Both the position numbers and the translations under genes were made by a program. Under the pieces are notes generated by a model. It was not told where the DNA came from. It saw only the letters and a list, made by a program, of their open reading frames with translations, and made no database searches. From assembly GCA_023439505.1 (NCBI GenBank), contig JAEXNR010000037.1, positions 1 through 64,000 of the forward strand: 64,000 bases of DNA. Reading direction: 5' to 3'. This document shows, piece by piece, positions 52,952 through 61,780 of the stretch (position 1 is the first letter of the stretch; each line of letters opens with the position of its first letter). The DNA is from Bacillota bacterium. GTDB lineage: Bacteria; Bacillota; Clostridia; Lachnospirales; Lachnospiraceae.

Positions 52952-53616
52952 ATTTAGAATTATTGGCAGGAGAGACCTTGCTTAATTATTTTATAAGTCA
53001 TACCTTAACAGAAAAAGATGGGAAAAACATTGTTCAGGTTTTAGCTCACATGAATGGCCTTGTTTTTAGTCAGACAGAGAGCAAGCGTATGGAGATTGAG
53101 GAGTTCGGAGACTATTTTTTATCGAATGGGTTAGAGGAATATAGCAGGGATGAGAGAATCAAGTACTTTGGAGAAGATGATGCGTATATCCTAAATATCT
53201 ACTATAAGCTGTTTGAAGAGGAAGAACGGAAAAGAATTCAGGAAGAGATTCGGGATATCAGTCTTGAACATAGGTACGAGGCGATGACACTAGTGGACGA
53301 AATATTTCGCGTCAAGGGAAATAAAGAGGTTACTTTGTCTACATTGGACGGCCCGGTTAGATTTATCTATAACCAAGATTCAAAGAAGCATGAAGAAATT
53401 TTAAAACAGGAATTTTTCAATTACGTGGCTTATGCTATTATGCTTGGTACCGCTGGGATTGTGGTTCGTATAAAGAAGAAGCCGAAACCATTGTTGTTTG
53501 GCATAAGGATTGAGAATGGAAAGCGGGAGCCGCTTAAAATTTATGAGTTTATGGAAATGGATAGAGAGCTTGATTTGAGCGTTAGGTATACGGAAATATC
53601 GAGAAAGTATGAGTGA
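52930..53616 (+). CDS. Unknown 228-residue protein, TTG start
   Basis: This acidic protein is rich in charged helices. It contains GETLLNYFISHTLTEKDGKN, RDERIKYFGEDDAYILNIYY, a highly charged KLFEEEERKRIQEEIRD helix, one hydrophobic stretch (YVAYAIMLGTAGIVVRI) and a C-terminal strand-rich part. No catalytic motif is seen. The TTG at 52930 is chosen because AAAGGAG at 52915-52921 lies 8 bases upstream and no in-frame ATG is near. It overlaps the membrane protein gene by 22 bp. With its neighbours it forms an unrecognised three-gene unit. Confidence 0.6.
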   Translation: MQRRNKIDLELLAGETLLNYFISHTLTEKDGKNIVQVLAHMNGLVFSQTESKRMEIEEFGDYFLSNGLEEYSRDERIKYFGEDDAYILNIYYKLFEEEERKRIQEEIRDISLEHRYEAMTLVDEIFRVKGNKEVTLSTLDGPVRFIYNQDSKKHEEILKQEFFNYVAYAIMLGTAGIVVRIKKKPKPLLFGIRIENGKREPLKIYEFMEMDRELDLSVRYTEISRKYE

Positions 53617-53742
53617 AAGAGAATTGCTGGGGACTAAAATATTGATAAAATATGGTGGAAATATATGTTTTGCGATGCTATAATTTAATTAATAATTTAC
53701 TATCCGAGAAACATGCTTCATCTATAGAGCAGGAGGTATACA

Positions 53743-54597
53743 ATGCAAAAGAAACCAGTGAAGGAAACGCTTCATGCAAAAGGCATAGAAATTGCTGTTT
53801 ATACAGAAGATTTTCAAAATGAATTTATATCTCTTACAGACATTGCGAAATATAAGAGCGATGAACCTAAAGATGTTGTTAAAAACTGGATGAGAAGCAA
53901 AGATACGATTGAGTTTTTGGGTCTATGGGAGCAACTGCATAACGAAAACTTTAAAGGGGTCGAATTCGACTCCTTTAGAAGCCAAGCCGGTTCCAATGCT
54001 TTTACACTGTCACCACAAAAGTGGATTGAAAGTACGAATGCTATTGGTATTATTTCAAAATCAGGTCGAAATGGTGGTACTTTTGCTCATTCAGACATTG
54101 CTTTTGAATTTGCATCATGGATTTCGGCAGAGTTTAAGCTTTACATAATAAAAGATTATAAAAGGTTGAAAAATGATGAGAGTAGCCGTTTGTCCTTGGG
54201 GTGGAACCTGAATCGGGAAATCTCAAAGTTGAATTACAGAATTCATACGGATGCTATTAGAGATAATTTAATACCGGCTGAACTTTCTACATACCAAATC
54301 TCCATGACCTATGCTAACGAAGCAGATGTGTTAAATGTTGCACTGTTTGGTATAACAGCAAAGCAATGGCGTGACGAAAACCCGGATAAGGGTGGAAACA
54401 TAAGAGATTATGCATCCTTGAACCAGTTATTGGTATTAGCCAACATGGAAAGTTATAGTGCCATTCTTATTGAACAGGGAAAATCACAGTCGGAAAGGGT
54501 TCAACTATTAAATAAGTTGGCAATCAGACAAATGGAAGCCATTCAAGAAATCAATACGGATGCAATTAAGAATATCAGAAAATTGGAAAAGAAGTAA
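53743..54597 (+). CDS. KilA-N domain protein
   Basis: This 284-residue protein carries a KilA-N DNA-binding domain. It has ISLTDIAKYKSDEPKDVVKNW at about residues 31-50, then TIEFLGLWEQLHN, then the family's SPQKWIESTNAIGIISKSGR, GGTFAHSDIAFEFASWISAEF and KLYIIKDYKRLK at about residues 95-150. KilA-N proteins are typical of phages, plasmids and genomic islands; they bind DNA, but the role in islands is unknown. The C-terminal helical part has no known domain. AGGAGG precedes the start, and a terminator follows 10 bp after the stop. Confidence 0.88.
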   Translation: MQKKPVKETLHAKGIEIAVYTEDFQNEFISLTDIAKYKSDEPKDVVKNWMRSKDTIEFLGLWEQLHNENFKGVEFDSFRSQAGSNAFTLSPQKWIESTNAIGIISKSGRNGGTFAHSDIAFEFASWISAEFKLYIIKDYKRLKNDESSRLSLGWNLNREISKLNYRIHTDAIRDNLIPAELSTYQISMTYANEADVLNVALFGITAKQWRDENPDKGGNIRDYASLNQLLVLANMESYSAILIEQGKSQSERVQLLNKLAIRQMEAIQEINTDAIKNIRKLEKK

Positions 54598-54606
54598 TCA
54601 AGTAAG

Positions 54607-54643
54607 ACCTATCAACTATTAATATCTTGTTGGTGGGTTTTTG
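54607..54643 (+). terminator. Terminator after the KilA-N gene
   Basis: A 10-bp stem with two G-U pairs (ACCTATCAAC at 54607-54616 with GTTGGTGGGT at 54629-54638) is followed by TTTTT. Confidence 0.75.
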
Positions 54644-55404
54644 CTTATATTGAATCTGTTTAGTAAGCTCCGGCAATAAGTATCAATGTAGGTGATACCT
54701 TTTATAGATTTGATACCTTTTTATGAAGTACCGCTGAAACTGATACTTTTTAATAAAGCAATGGAATTGTTCTGAGAAAAACGGAAGATATTCCAGAGAG
54801 CCCCGTCCTTTCAAGAATAAATCACATGATGCGGTGATTTCGGAATCTTTTGTGATATGATTTTTGCAAATTCTATATCATGAGAATAATGGATGGGCAG
54901 AAACGACGAAGCAGAAGACATCTAAAATCACTTGAAAGTATAAATCAGAATATCAAATATCACAGGAATTTAAATTAAATTAATTGCAACTAAATTCGAA
55001 TAAATACCATAAATACGGGGGCAAGCATCAGACAATAGGAGACTCTTGTCCTTGGTTCCCTCATTGACATGATGGAAATAGAAAATTCTTCGAATTTTGA
55101 AAACCTTGTAACTTCATAGAATGGTATTCTTAGATGTGAGTTGCAGTAAAAACCTCATGTCTCAGCCCCTTTAATGTACTAGAAAATAGTGGTAGAAAAT
55201 ACTGGAATGATGGTGTAAAATGGAAATAAATTAGAGAAATAATACATGCGTGATGATAATTTATGATTAATATTTCAATCAATGATGACGTTGTCAGTGT
55301 AAAGCACAGTAAACGGATGGACTTTATACTTAAGAGAAGTTTTTATTGTTTATAGTCAGTCATCCGGTTATATGCAAAAACTAAAGTTTATTTGGGGGGT
55401 AAAT
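54644..55404. other. Gene-free AT-rich stretch between KilA-N and cargo genes
   Basis: About 760 bp without a supported gene. The longest fragment with any protein character is short, about 54889-54980 plus, and is full of basic residues (MDGQKRRSRRHLKSLES). It has no good ribosome binding site. No tRNA, promoter pair or clear repeat is seen. It could hold decayed mobile-element DNA. Confidence 0.4.
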
Positions 55405-55926
55405 ATGGAGTTCTGGGATGTATATGATATTAATAGAAACAAAGCAAATAAAACTATGGTACGTGGGGAACCTTTTGATATAGGAAATTACCATTTAGTC
55501 ATCCATGTATGTATTTTCAATTCGGATAACAAAATGCTGATTCAACAAAGACAACCATTTAAAGAAGGATGGCCAAATATGTGGGATATCACTGTCGGCG
55601 GAAGTGCTACAAAGGGTGATACAAGTCAGTCTGCCGCTGAAAGAGAATTGTTTGAAGAAATTGGATTAAGGCTGGATTTAAAAGATATTAGACCTCACAT
55701 AACTATAAACTTTAGCAACGGATTTGATGATGTTTATCTGATGGAAAAAGATGTTGATATCTCTAAGCTATCCTTGCAGTATGAAGAGGTTCAAAATGTT
55801 AAGTGGGCTTCAAAAGAAGAAATATTTTTGATGATAGAACGCGGTGAATTCATACCATATTACCCTAGTTTAATACAGCTGTTCTTTGATATTCGAAAAC
55901 AATACGGATGCCATCAAACAAAATGA
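55405..55926 (+). CDS. NUDIX hydrolase (IPP isomerase-like)
   Basis: This 173-residue protein is of the NUDIX family. It begins MEFWDVYDINRNKANKTMVRGEP, as in YfcD/isopentenyl-diphosphate isomerase-like members. The NUDIX box is GGSATKGDTSQSAAERELFE with the EEIGL end; the box Glu at position -8 from the REL arginine is replaced by Asp. The substrate is unknown: a nucleoside diphosphate linked to some residue. I chose the ATG at 55405 after GGGGGG over 55372. First of the accessory enzyme series, 20 bp before the phosphoesterase gene. Confidence 0.85.
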   Translation: MEFWDVYDINRNKANKTMVRGEPFDIGNYHLVIHVCIFNSDNKMLIQQRQPFKEGWPNMWDITVGGSATKGDTSQSAAERELFEEIGLRLDLKDIRPHITINFSNGFDDVYLMEKDVDISKLSLQYEEVQNVKWASKEEIFLMIERGEFIPYYPSLIQLFFDIRKQYGCHQTK

Positions 55927-55946
55927 GCATATGAGGTGGTCAACAT

Positions 55947-56798
55947 ATGAAATTTGCAGTCTTCACGGATTTACACTACGACGTTATACATGACGGAGAC
56001 AGGCGATTGCATGAGTTTATAAATTCGATAAAAGAAGAAAAGATAGATTTTATTATTGAACTTGGAGATTTATGCCATCCAACAGATGCGAATAAGCATT
56101 TGATTTCGGAATTGAAAGAAGTAGGAGTCCCATGTTTCTTTAATGTTGGAAATCATAATTCTGATACTTATTCAATTGATACTGTGCTTGAATTCTTCGA
56201 GATGAAAAATAATTATTATTCTTTTGTATATGGAAACGTTAAATTCATTGTTCTTGATGCAAACTACATCAAAACTCCCGATGGATGTGAGCCTTACTGT
56301 AAACGTAATTACGAACGGACAAATGGAGAGTATCCTTATATTCCTACGGAAGAAATAGAGTGGCTGAAAAATGAGTTGATAGAGGAACAGTATTATTATG
56401 TGATATTAACTCATCAAAGTTTTTCAAATGACTTTATGAAACGTGGAATATCTAATCGACAAGAAATCAGGGAAATTCTTGAGAAAAGAAATAGTAGCGG
56501 GAAGAGAGTTTTACTCTGTATGAATAGTCATGACCACGGCGACGACGTGAAAATTATCAATGGGATTCATTATTATACTTTGAATTCAATGTCATATATC
56601 TGGCAGGGAATAAAAGAAACCTTTAATTATAGTGAAGAATTATATAATCAATATCCCAGCTTGAAGAATCTGATTCTTTACCAGGAGGCATTACATGTTT
56701 TTGTAACGATTGACAATAACATGAATATTCAGATTACTGGTATGGAGGGACATTATCAGCATATAACACCAGATGATATAGGTATAGGAAACACCTAG
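55947..56798 (+). CDS. Calcineurin-like metallophosphoesterase
   Basis: This 283-residue phosphoesterase has the full metal-binding set: FTDLHYD (Asp 8, His 10), IIELGDLCHPTDAN, FNVGNHNSD, ILTHQSF and MNSHDHGDD. It probably uses two metals to cleave phosphodiesters or monoesters, perhaps of a nucleotide; there is no signal peptide, so it is cytoplasmic. The GNHNSD box has Asn in place of the usual Asp/Glu after GNH. Substrate cannot be told from sequence. GAGGTGG precedes the start. It lies 20 bp after the NUDIX gene, so the two may act together. Confidence 0.88.
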   Translation: MKFAVFTDLHYDVIHDGDRRLHEFINSIKEEKIDFIIELGDLCHPTDANKHLISELKEVGVPCFFNVGNHNSDTYSIDTVLEFFEMKNNYYSFVYGNVKFIVLDANYIKTPDGCEPYCKRNYERTNGEYPYIPTEEIEWLKNELIEEQYYYVILTHQSFSNDFMKRGISNRQEIREILEKRNSSGKRVLLCMNSHDHGDDVKIINGIHYYTLNSMSYIWQGIKETFNYSEELYNQYPSLKNLILYQEALHVFVTIDNNMNIQITGMEGHYQHITPDDIGIGNT

Positions 56799-56910
56799 AA
56801 TAATGTTTCGATTGAGCCAAGAACATCGTCTTTATATATCGGTTTAGATAATGCGTTTTAGAAAAAATGCTTGGGACAATACAAGGGTATTTGAGAGGAA
56901 GGTATGTTTC

Positions 56911-57351
56911 ATGATAAAGCAAGCAGAGGCTGATGATTGCGGAATTATAGCAGAAATAGCTATGTTACTATGGCCAGATAATGAAATTAATGATTTAGAA
57001 AATGAAATGTTGGAATATATAGTTTCAGATAAAAGAGCAGTTTTTATTTGTTACAGTGAAACAATGCCGGTTGGATTCGCACAGTGCAGTTTACGAAATG
57101 ATTATGTTGAAGGAACGGATAGTAGTCCCGTTGGATATTTGGAAGGGATTTTTGTAAAAGATGAGTACCGTTAAAGAGGTATTGGAAAGAAGCTTGTTCT
57201 TCAATGTGAAGAATGGGCAAAAAATAAAGGCTGTAGTGAATTTGCAAGTGATTGTGAACTAAATAATACGGAAAGCTTAAAATTTCATTTAAACCATGGT
57301 TTTGAGGAGGCAAATAGAATTATCTGCTTTAAGAAAAACTTATCTGTATAG
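56911..57351 (+). pseudogene. AAC(6')-like aminoglycoside acetyltransferase, interrupted by a stop
   Basis: A GNAT gene of about 146 codons is broken by one in-frame TAA at 57172-57174. Before it: MIKQAEADDCGIIAEIAMLL to GIFVKDEYR. After it, in the same frame: RGIGKKLVLQCEEWAKNKGC, then ASDCELNNTESLKFHLNHG and FEEANRIICFKKNL. These match AAC(6') family enzymes along their whole length. The stop replaces the residue between the arginines of the acetyl-CoA loop (YR-x-RGIGK), so a truncated product would lack CoA binding. A single base change would restore it. Ribosome binding site GAGGAAGG is intact. Confidence 0.85.
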
Positions 57352-57387
57352 CACATAAACAATTTTATGATAAAGGAGCTTTATATT

Positions 57388-57963
57388 ATGACCCATAAAG
57401 GTACGATAATGCTTGAAACCGAGCGGCTGATTCTGCGACGATTTACTATAGATGACCTTGAACAAATTTATTATAATTGCTGGAACGATTTGGAGGTCTG
57501 GAAATGGACAAATTATAAGCCTATGCACCGTATAGAGGATGTTATAGATGTTGCTGAGATGTTTACAGATAAATGGCTTGGTGCTTACGACAGACCGAAT
57601 CGATACAGTTGGGCGATTCAACTCAAAGCTTCAGGTGAGGTGATTGGCAGGTTTTTTGGAATGCATCCTGATGACGATATAAGTCAAATTGAGTTAGCAT
57701 ATGAGCTTGGACGAGATTGGTGGAATCAAGGGCTTATGACGGAAGCTGTAAAAGCAATTATTGATTTCTGTTTCAACGAAATAGGTCTTAATCGAATTTA
57801 TGCTAATCATGCAAGCGATAATCCGGCTTCAGGGAAAGTAATGCAGAAATGCGGAATGACTTATGAAGGCACAATGCGGCAAGCACTGAAATGTAATAAC
57901 GGTTTGTTCGATAAAGTTAATTATGCTATTCTTGCCGACGAATATAACAAACGAATGTTATGA
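57388..57963 (+). CDS. GNAT acetyltransferase (RimJ/RimL type)
   Basis: This 191-residue acetyltransferase has the RimJ/RimL-like start MLETERLILRRFTIDDLEQI, then DLEVWKWTNYKPMHRIEDV, the YELGRDWWNQGLMTEAVKAI motif that binds acetyl-CoA, and GLNRIYANHASDNPASGKVM followed by KCGMTYEGTMRQ. It may modify a protein N-terminus or a small molecule. I chose the ATG at 57388, nine bases after AAGGAG. It follows the broken AAC(6') gene by 36 bp. Confidence 0.87.
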   Translation: MTHKGTIMLETERLILRRFTIDDLEQIYYNCWNDLEVWKWTNYKPMHRIEDVIDVAEMFTDKWLGAYDRPNRYSWAIQLKASGEVIGRFFGMHPDDDISQIELAYELGRDWWNQGLMTEAVKAIIDFCFNEIGLNRIYANHASDNPASGKVMQKCGMTYEGTMRQALKCNNGLFDKVNYAILADEYNKRML

Positions 57964-58090
57964 AGATTACATATATAACAAGAAAAATTGGTGTTTCTAT
58001 TCTCTTTAGCATAGGTCATTCGATGATATTGATATGTCGTAACTGATTTAGAATGTGAAGTAGAAAATTTATGTATTGGAGGTGGTTTGA

Positions 58091-58627
58091 ATTTATCTAT
58101 ATCATTATTTTGATAAAACAATAGGACCATTTGTCAACTTGTCAGACTTGCCGATTGATGAAGCAAAATCTATTCTCGATAGAATTAAAATAACGAAACC
58201 AAATTCCCAAAATGCACAAAGACATGATAAATATGTGGAGTATAGACATAATTGTGAGAATATAATCCGTTCAGAGTTTGTTAAAAAAGGCGGCATTATA
58301 AATATGACATCACCGCATTATATGGTGATAGAACATAGCCCATGGTTAAGCACTTGGTATGAAGACAGTACTTTTATAAAAATTCCTATTGAGGAGTTTG
58401 AAATAGAGACAGTTTCGTTTACTTATGGTGATTCAGTGCCGACTTTTAGTCCGACAATAAATGATGGAAAGGAATATCAAAAAAAGCTTTATACTTATGA
58501 TGAAATATTAAAAGTTATAGAGAAGTATGGATTACCGCAAGATTGGAATGATGATGGGAACTATGGTCCTGAACGATATATAGAAGCTCATATATGGAGC
58601 GACGAAACAATTAATAAGTATCGTTGA
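58091..58627 (+). CDS. Conserved hypothetical protein with inferred ATT start
   Basis: The protein of about 178 residues reads YLYHYFDKTIGPFVNLSDLP at the start and ends EAHIWSDETINKYR. The middle shows NIIRSEFVKKGGI, SPHYMVIEHSPWLSTWYED and SFTYGDSVPTFSPTINDGKE. I recall similar uncharacterised proteins in clostridia and bacilli. No ATG, GTG or TTG lies at the natural N-terminus; a TGA lies in frame at 58088 just before an ATT at 58091. GGAGGTGG (58078-58085) is 5 bases upstream of that ATT. A start at ATT is inferred; the first in-frame TTG is at 58139, 16 codons in. Function unknown. Confidence 0.65.
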   Translation: MYLYHYFDKTIGPFVNLSDLPIDEAKSILDRIKITKPNSQNAQRHDKYVEYRHNCENIIRSEFVKKGGIINMTSPHYMVIEHSPWLSTWYEDSTFIKIPIEEFEIETVSFTYGDSVPTFSPTINDGKEYQKKLYTYDEILKVIEKYGLPQDWNDDGNYGPERYIEAHIWSDETINKYR

Positions 58628-58774
58628 TTAGTATTACCTGAAAAAATGAAAATAAATTGAAATAGAAAATTGTTCAATTTAAAATTTAGCGAGAAGCTTT
58701 AATGCGGCATACTTTAAATTAGACAGAACGGTAGAAGGAGAAAATATACAGTTATCATTAACACGGAGGGTATT

Positions 58775-59428
58775 ATGGTAAAGTCAAAGGAATGGGAATG
58801 GAATGAGGTGGACAAAGATTTTTGGACAACTCCATGCGAGGAAAGCTATTACTATGCTAATAAGTGGAAAACAGAAGGCAAGCAATCTATTCTTGATTTG
58901 GGCTGTGGGCTAGGAAGACACTCAATTTTATTTGCTAAGGAAGGATTTGATGTTACTGCAATTGACCTTTCTAAAGAAGGGATTGATTATCTTAATGAGT
59001 GGAAAGAGAAAGCTGGTTTAAAAATATTGACTAAGGTATGTGATATGAATCGGTTACCCTTCCCGGATGACACGTTTGATTGTATTTGGTCTTACCACGT
59101 TATTTCACATACAGATACCGAGGGGATTTTATTAATCAGAGATGAGATAAAACGGGTGCTGAAACCAAACGGAAGTATTTATTTTACTTTGTGCTCGAAG
59201 GAAACATGGTCATATAAGGAAGCTGGGTTTCCACGGATTGATGAAAATACAATAATGAAAACTGATGGTCCGGAAAAGAATGTCCCCCACTTCTATGTTG
59301 ACCTGGATGATGTTATTAGATTACTTAATGATTTTACCATTCTACGAATTAGACATATTGATGATTGCTTCTTTAATGGGAGTATACAAAATAGCAGACA
59401 TTATTATATAGAGGCTGTACTGAAATAA
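58775..59428 (+). CDS. Class I SAM-dependent methyltransferase
   Basis: This 217-residue methyltransferase has motif I ILDLGCGLGRHSILFAKEGF at about residues 41-60, then VTAIDLSKEGIDYL for SAM ribose, and FPDDTFDCIWSYHVISHTD with the post-motif. KRVLKPNGSIYFTLCSKE is the usual motif III. The substrate is unknown; related proteins methylate small molecules. There is no membrane part. CGGAGGG lies 4 bases before the ATG. It lies in the accessory enzyme series. Confidence 0.9.
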   Translation: MVKSKEWEWNEVDKDFWTTPCEESYYYANKWKTEGKQSILDLGCGLGRHSILFAKEGFDVTAIDLSKEGIDYLNEWKEKAGLKILTKVCDMNRLPFPDDTFDCIWSYHVISHTDTEGILLIRDEIKRVLKPNGSIYFTLCSKETWSYKEAGFPRIDENTIMKTDGPEKNVPHFYVDLDDVIRLLNDFTILRIRHIDDCFFNGSIQNSRHYYIEAVLK

Positions 59429-59450
59429 TATTGAAAGTGAGATTCAAAGT

Positions 59451-59909
59451 ATGGATAACAAGCATTTTGTTTCAGTAGCAGGACTGGTGAAAAACGATGA
59501 TAATCAAGTATTATTGATTAAAAGTCCGGATAGAGGATGGGAGTACCCAGGTGGAGTAGTCGAATTCGGGGAGAGTCTGGAAGCTGCTTTAATACGTGAA
59601 ATAAAAGAAGAAAGTGGTGTGGATATAGAGATTATTGGTTTTGTAGGATTGGGTAAAAACATAGAACGTAATATCTTGAATATTGATTTCGTCTGTAAAT
59701 ACGTGTCAGGAGGACTTGCAACAAGTGATGAAAGTCTGGAAGTTCGATGGTTTTCGATGGAAGAAGCAGTAAATATTGTGGAAGCTCCTTTGACTAAGAA
59801 GCGACTCGTTCAGATGCTATCGCATGATAAAGAAGTACATATATTTTCATTTAGAAAAGACCCATTTTCTATATGCACGGATGAAAAATATAAGATGGGA
59901 ATGGAATAG
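59451..59909 (+). CDS. NUDIX hydrolase (MutT-like)
   Basis: This 152-residue NUDIX protein has a full box: EYPGGVVEFGESLEAALIRE, then IKEESGVDIEI (about residues 30-60). The N-terminus VAGLVKNDDNQVLLIKSPDR is typical. The substrate is likely a nucleotide or nucleotide-sugar derivative. It starts 22 bp after the methyltransferase stop with only a weak GAAAGTGAG ribosome binding site. Confidence 0.9.
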   Translation: MDNKHFVSVAGLVKNDDNQVLLIKSPDRGWEYPGGVVEFGESLEAALIREIKEESGVDIEIIGFVGLGKNIERNILNIDFVCKYVSGGLATSDESLEVRWFSMEEAVNIVEAPLTKKRLVQMLSHDKEVHIFSFRKDPFSICTDEKYKMGME

Positions 59910-60015
59910 GGTGTTTTAGTAGGAGTACTCATTTTACTTGTTAGGGATAATTGCGAACAATGATTTTACAAAGGACATTTAGCAAATCAGAATTTGCGAG
60001 AAAGGGTATTTTATT

Positions 60016-60606
60016 TTGAAAGCTATAGTATTAGATATGTATGGTGTAATAGTAAAGCAAACGGGAGATGATTTTGTTCCATACGTTCAACGGACATTTT
60101 CTGATTTAAAGCCAGAAGAAATATACACACCCTGGTTCAAAGCTAATGTGGGAGAATTAATATCGTTAGAGGTGTGGGAAAGTCTTGGTTTTAAAGGCGA
60201 TATAGAGAAAATTGAAAAAGAATATTTAGATACGATAGAAATAAATGATGGTTTTCTTGATTTTGTATCGTATGTAAGCAAACACTACAAGATGGCCATT
60301 ATTTCAAATGATTCCAGCCGATGGAGTAAATATCTTCGAGAAAAATTTGATATTAATAAATACTTTGACGTGATTAGTATTAGTGGAGATTTGAAAATGC
60401 AAAAGCCGGATGAGCGTATCTTTCTGCTTACGATAGAACAATTGGGATGTAAGGCAGAAGATTGTTTATATGTAGATGACAGAGAGGGGAATTTGGAAGC
60501 AGCAAGCAAAGTTGGAATGAATGCAGTTTTATTCAATAGTAGAAATGTTCGGTGCGAAGGCAATGCTGTTACCGATTTTATACAACTAACCAATATATTA
60601 TTATGA
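60016..60606 (+). CDS. HAD-superfamily hydrolase, TTG start
   Basis: This 196-residue HAD protein has motif I LDMYGVIVKQTG (Asp 7). The usual second aspartate is replaced by Tyr (DMYGV), as seen in a subset of HAD enzymes. Motif II is AIISNDSSRWSKY, motif III is MQKPDERIFLLTIEQLG, and motif IV is YVDDREGNLEAASKVGM. It would remove phosphate from a small molecule. The TTG at 60016 is chosen because MKAIVLDMYG then matches the family start; GAGAAAGGG lies 10-18 bases upstream. Confidence 0.85.
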   Translation: MKAIVLDMYGVIVKQTGDDFVPYVQRTFSDLKPEEIYTPWFKANVGELISLEVWESLGFKGDIEKIEKEYLDTIEINDGFLDFVSYVSKHYKMAIISNDSSRWSKYLREKFDINKYFDVISISGDLKMQKPDERIFLLTIEQLGCKAEDCLYVDDREGNLEAASKVGMNAVLFNSRNVRCEGNAVTDFIQLTNILL

Positions 60607-60666
60607 TACCGTCTAATAACAATATGCGGATTTAACGAATTTCACAAAACCACCAGAAAGGAAACA

Positions 60667-61206
60667 ATGAATAATTCTGAACATATTTACTTAGAAACTC
60701 AAAACCTTATAGTGCGCCAATATATGATGGGCGATGTAGACGAGCTATATGAGGTCATGTCAAATTCCCAAGTTCACCAATATACTAAGGATAAAAATAA
60801 ACCTTGGGATAAAGATAAGACAGATAAATATATTCGATTTTTTACTGATAAAAACTTTGTTACCCTAGATTGTTTTCACGGCGCAATAATTGAAAAAGTA
60901 AGTTGCAAGATAATTGGTTTAGCAGGTTTAAATCCATATAAAGAAAAGGAACCTGAGATTGAATGGAAACTTGGAGTTAACTATTGGAACAAAGGATATG
61001 CAACTGAAATTGGAAAAGAAATTATTAAGGAAGCATTCAAGACAACAGATATCATTGGTATCTATGGTATGGCTGAGCAAGAAAATATAGCATCCAGAAA
61101 AGTGCTTCAAAAAATAGGCATGAAATATTTGGGCATAGATGAATTTAGAGAGCAAAAGGATGCATTTTATTATATTGGAAGAGAATGGTATTATAACAAA
61201 TTTTGA
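60667..61206 (+). CDS. GNAT acetyltransferase (RimJ/RimL type)
   Basis: This 179-residue acetyltransferase shows YLETQNLIVRQYMMGDVDEL at the start, then VSCKIIGLAGLNPYKEKEPE, the acetyl-CoA loop EWKLGVNYWNKGYATEIGKE, and ENIASRKVLQKIGMKYLGID. It is distinct from the other RimJ/RimL-like gene in this region. The acceptor is unknown. AAAGGAAAC is a weak ribosome binding site. Confidence 0.87.
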   Translation: MNNSEHIYLETQNLIVRQYMMGDVDELYEVMSNSQVHQYTKDKNKPWDKDKTDKYIRFFTDKNFVTLDCFHGAIIEKVSCKIIGLAGLNPYKEKEPEIEWKLGVNYWNKGYATEIGKEIIKEAFKTTDIIGIYGMAEQENIASRKVLQKIGMKYLGIDEFREQKDAFYYIGREWYYNKF

Positions 61207-61380
61207 TTACAAAATTTTATAGAAAAAATAAAAATTTTTGATGGCAAAATTAGTAATACTTATTAATTACATTGCAACTGAGATGATTCGATTGGCACTG
61301 AAAGAATAAAAGAGATGCCCACATACCAGAAAATAAACACTGATTTATGACAACGAAATGCAAGGGAATGCGGAGGAAAA

Positions 61381-61728
61381 ATGAATCATGAATTTTGGTT
61401 GGCAATAGATAATTTGGTAGGGCAATCTGAAATAGTAATCGATAGGCCAAAAGGGACTACACATCCAAGATACCCGAATTTTATTTATAAAGTGGATTAT
61501 GGCTTTCCGAAAAATACTACCGCTATGGATGGAGCAGGAATCGATGTATGGGTTGGAACGGATGAAAGAAAAAGCATCGATGCAATCATATGTACCGTTG
61601 ATTTAATGAAGAGAGATTCAGAAATTAAGATACTGATTGGATGCACGGAGGAAGAAAAAGAAATTGTTTATAAAACTCATAATGAATCAGAACATATGAA
61701 AGGTATTTTAATAAGACGGGAAAAGTAA
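61381..61728 (+). CDS. Inorganic-pyrophosphatase-like small protein
   Basis: This 115-residue protein resembles the short form of family I inorganic pyrophosphatases: EIVIDRPKGTTHPRYPNFIY, then VDYGFPKNTTAMDGAGIDVW. The DGAGID-type motif corresponds to the DGDPLD catalytic aspartates of the long enzyme, with spacing shortened. The second half is reduced compared with the 170-residue housekeeping enzyme. It may hydrolyse a pyrophosphate bond in a small molecule. GCGGAGG lies 6 bases before the ATG. Confidence 0.8.
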   Translation: MNHEFWLAIDNLVGQSEIVIDRPKGTTHPRYPNFIYKVDYGFPKNTTAMDGAGIDVWVGTDERKSIDAIICTVDLMKRDSEIKILIGCTEEEKEIVYKTHNESEHMKGILIRREK

Positions 61729-61780
61729 ATAGTAGATTCTTAATTATAGTTTTCCTGATTGTAAAACATGGGAGGTGCCT

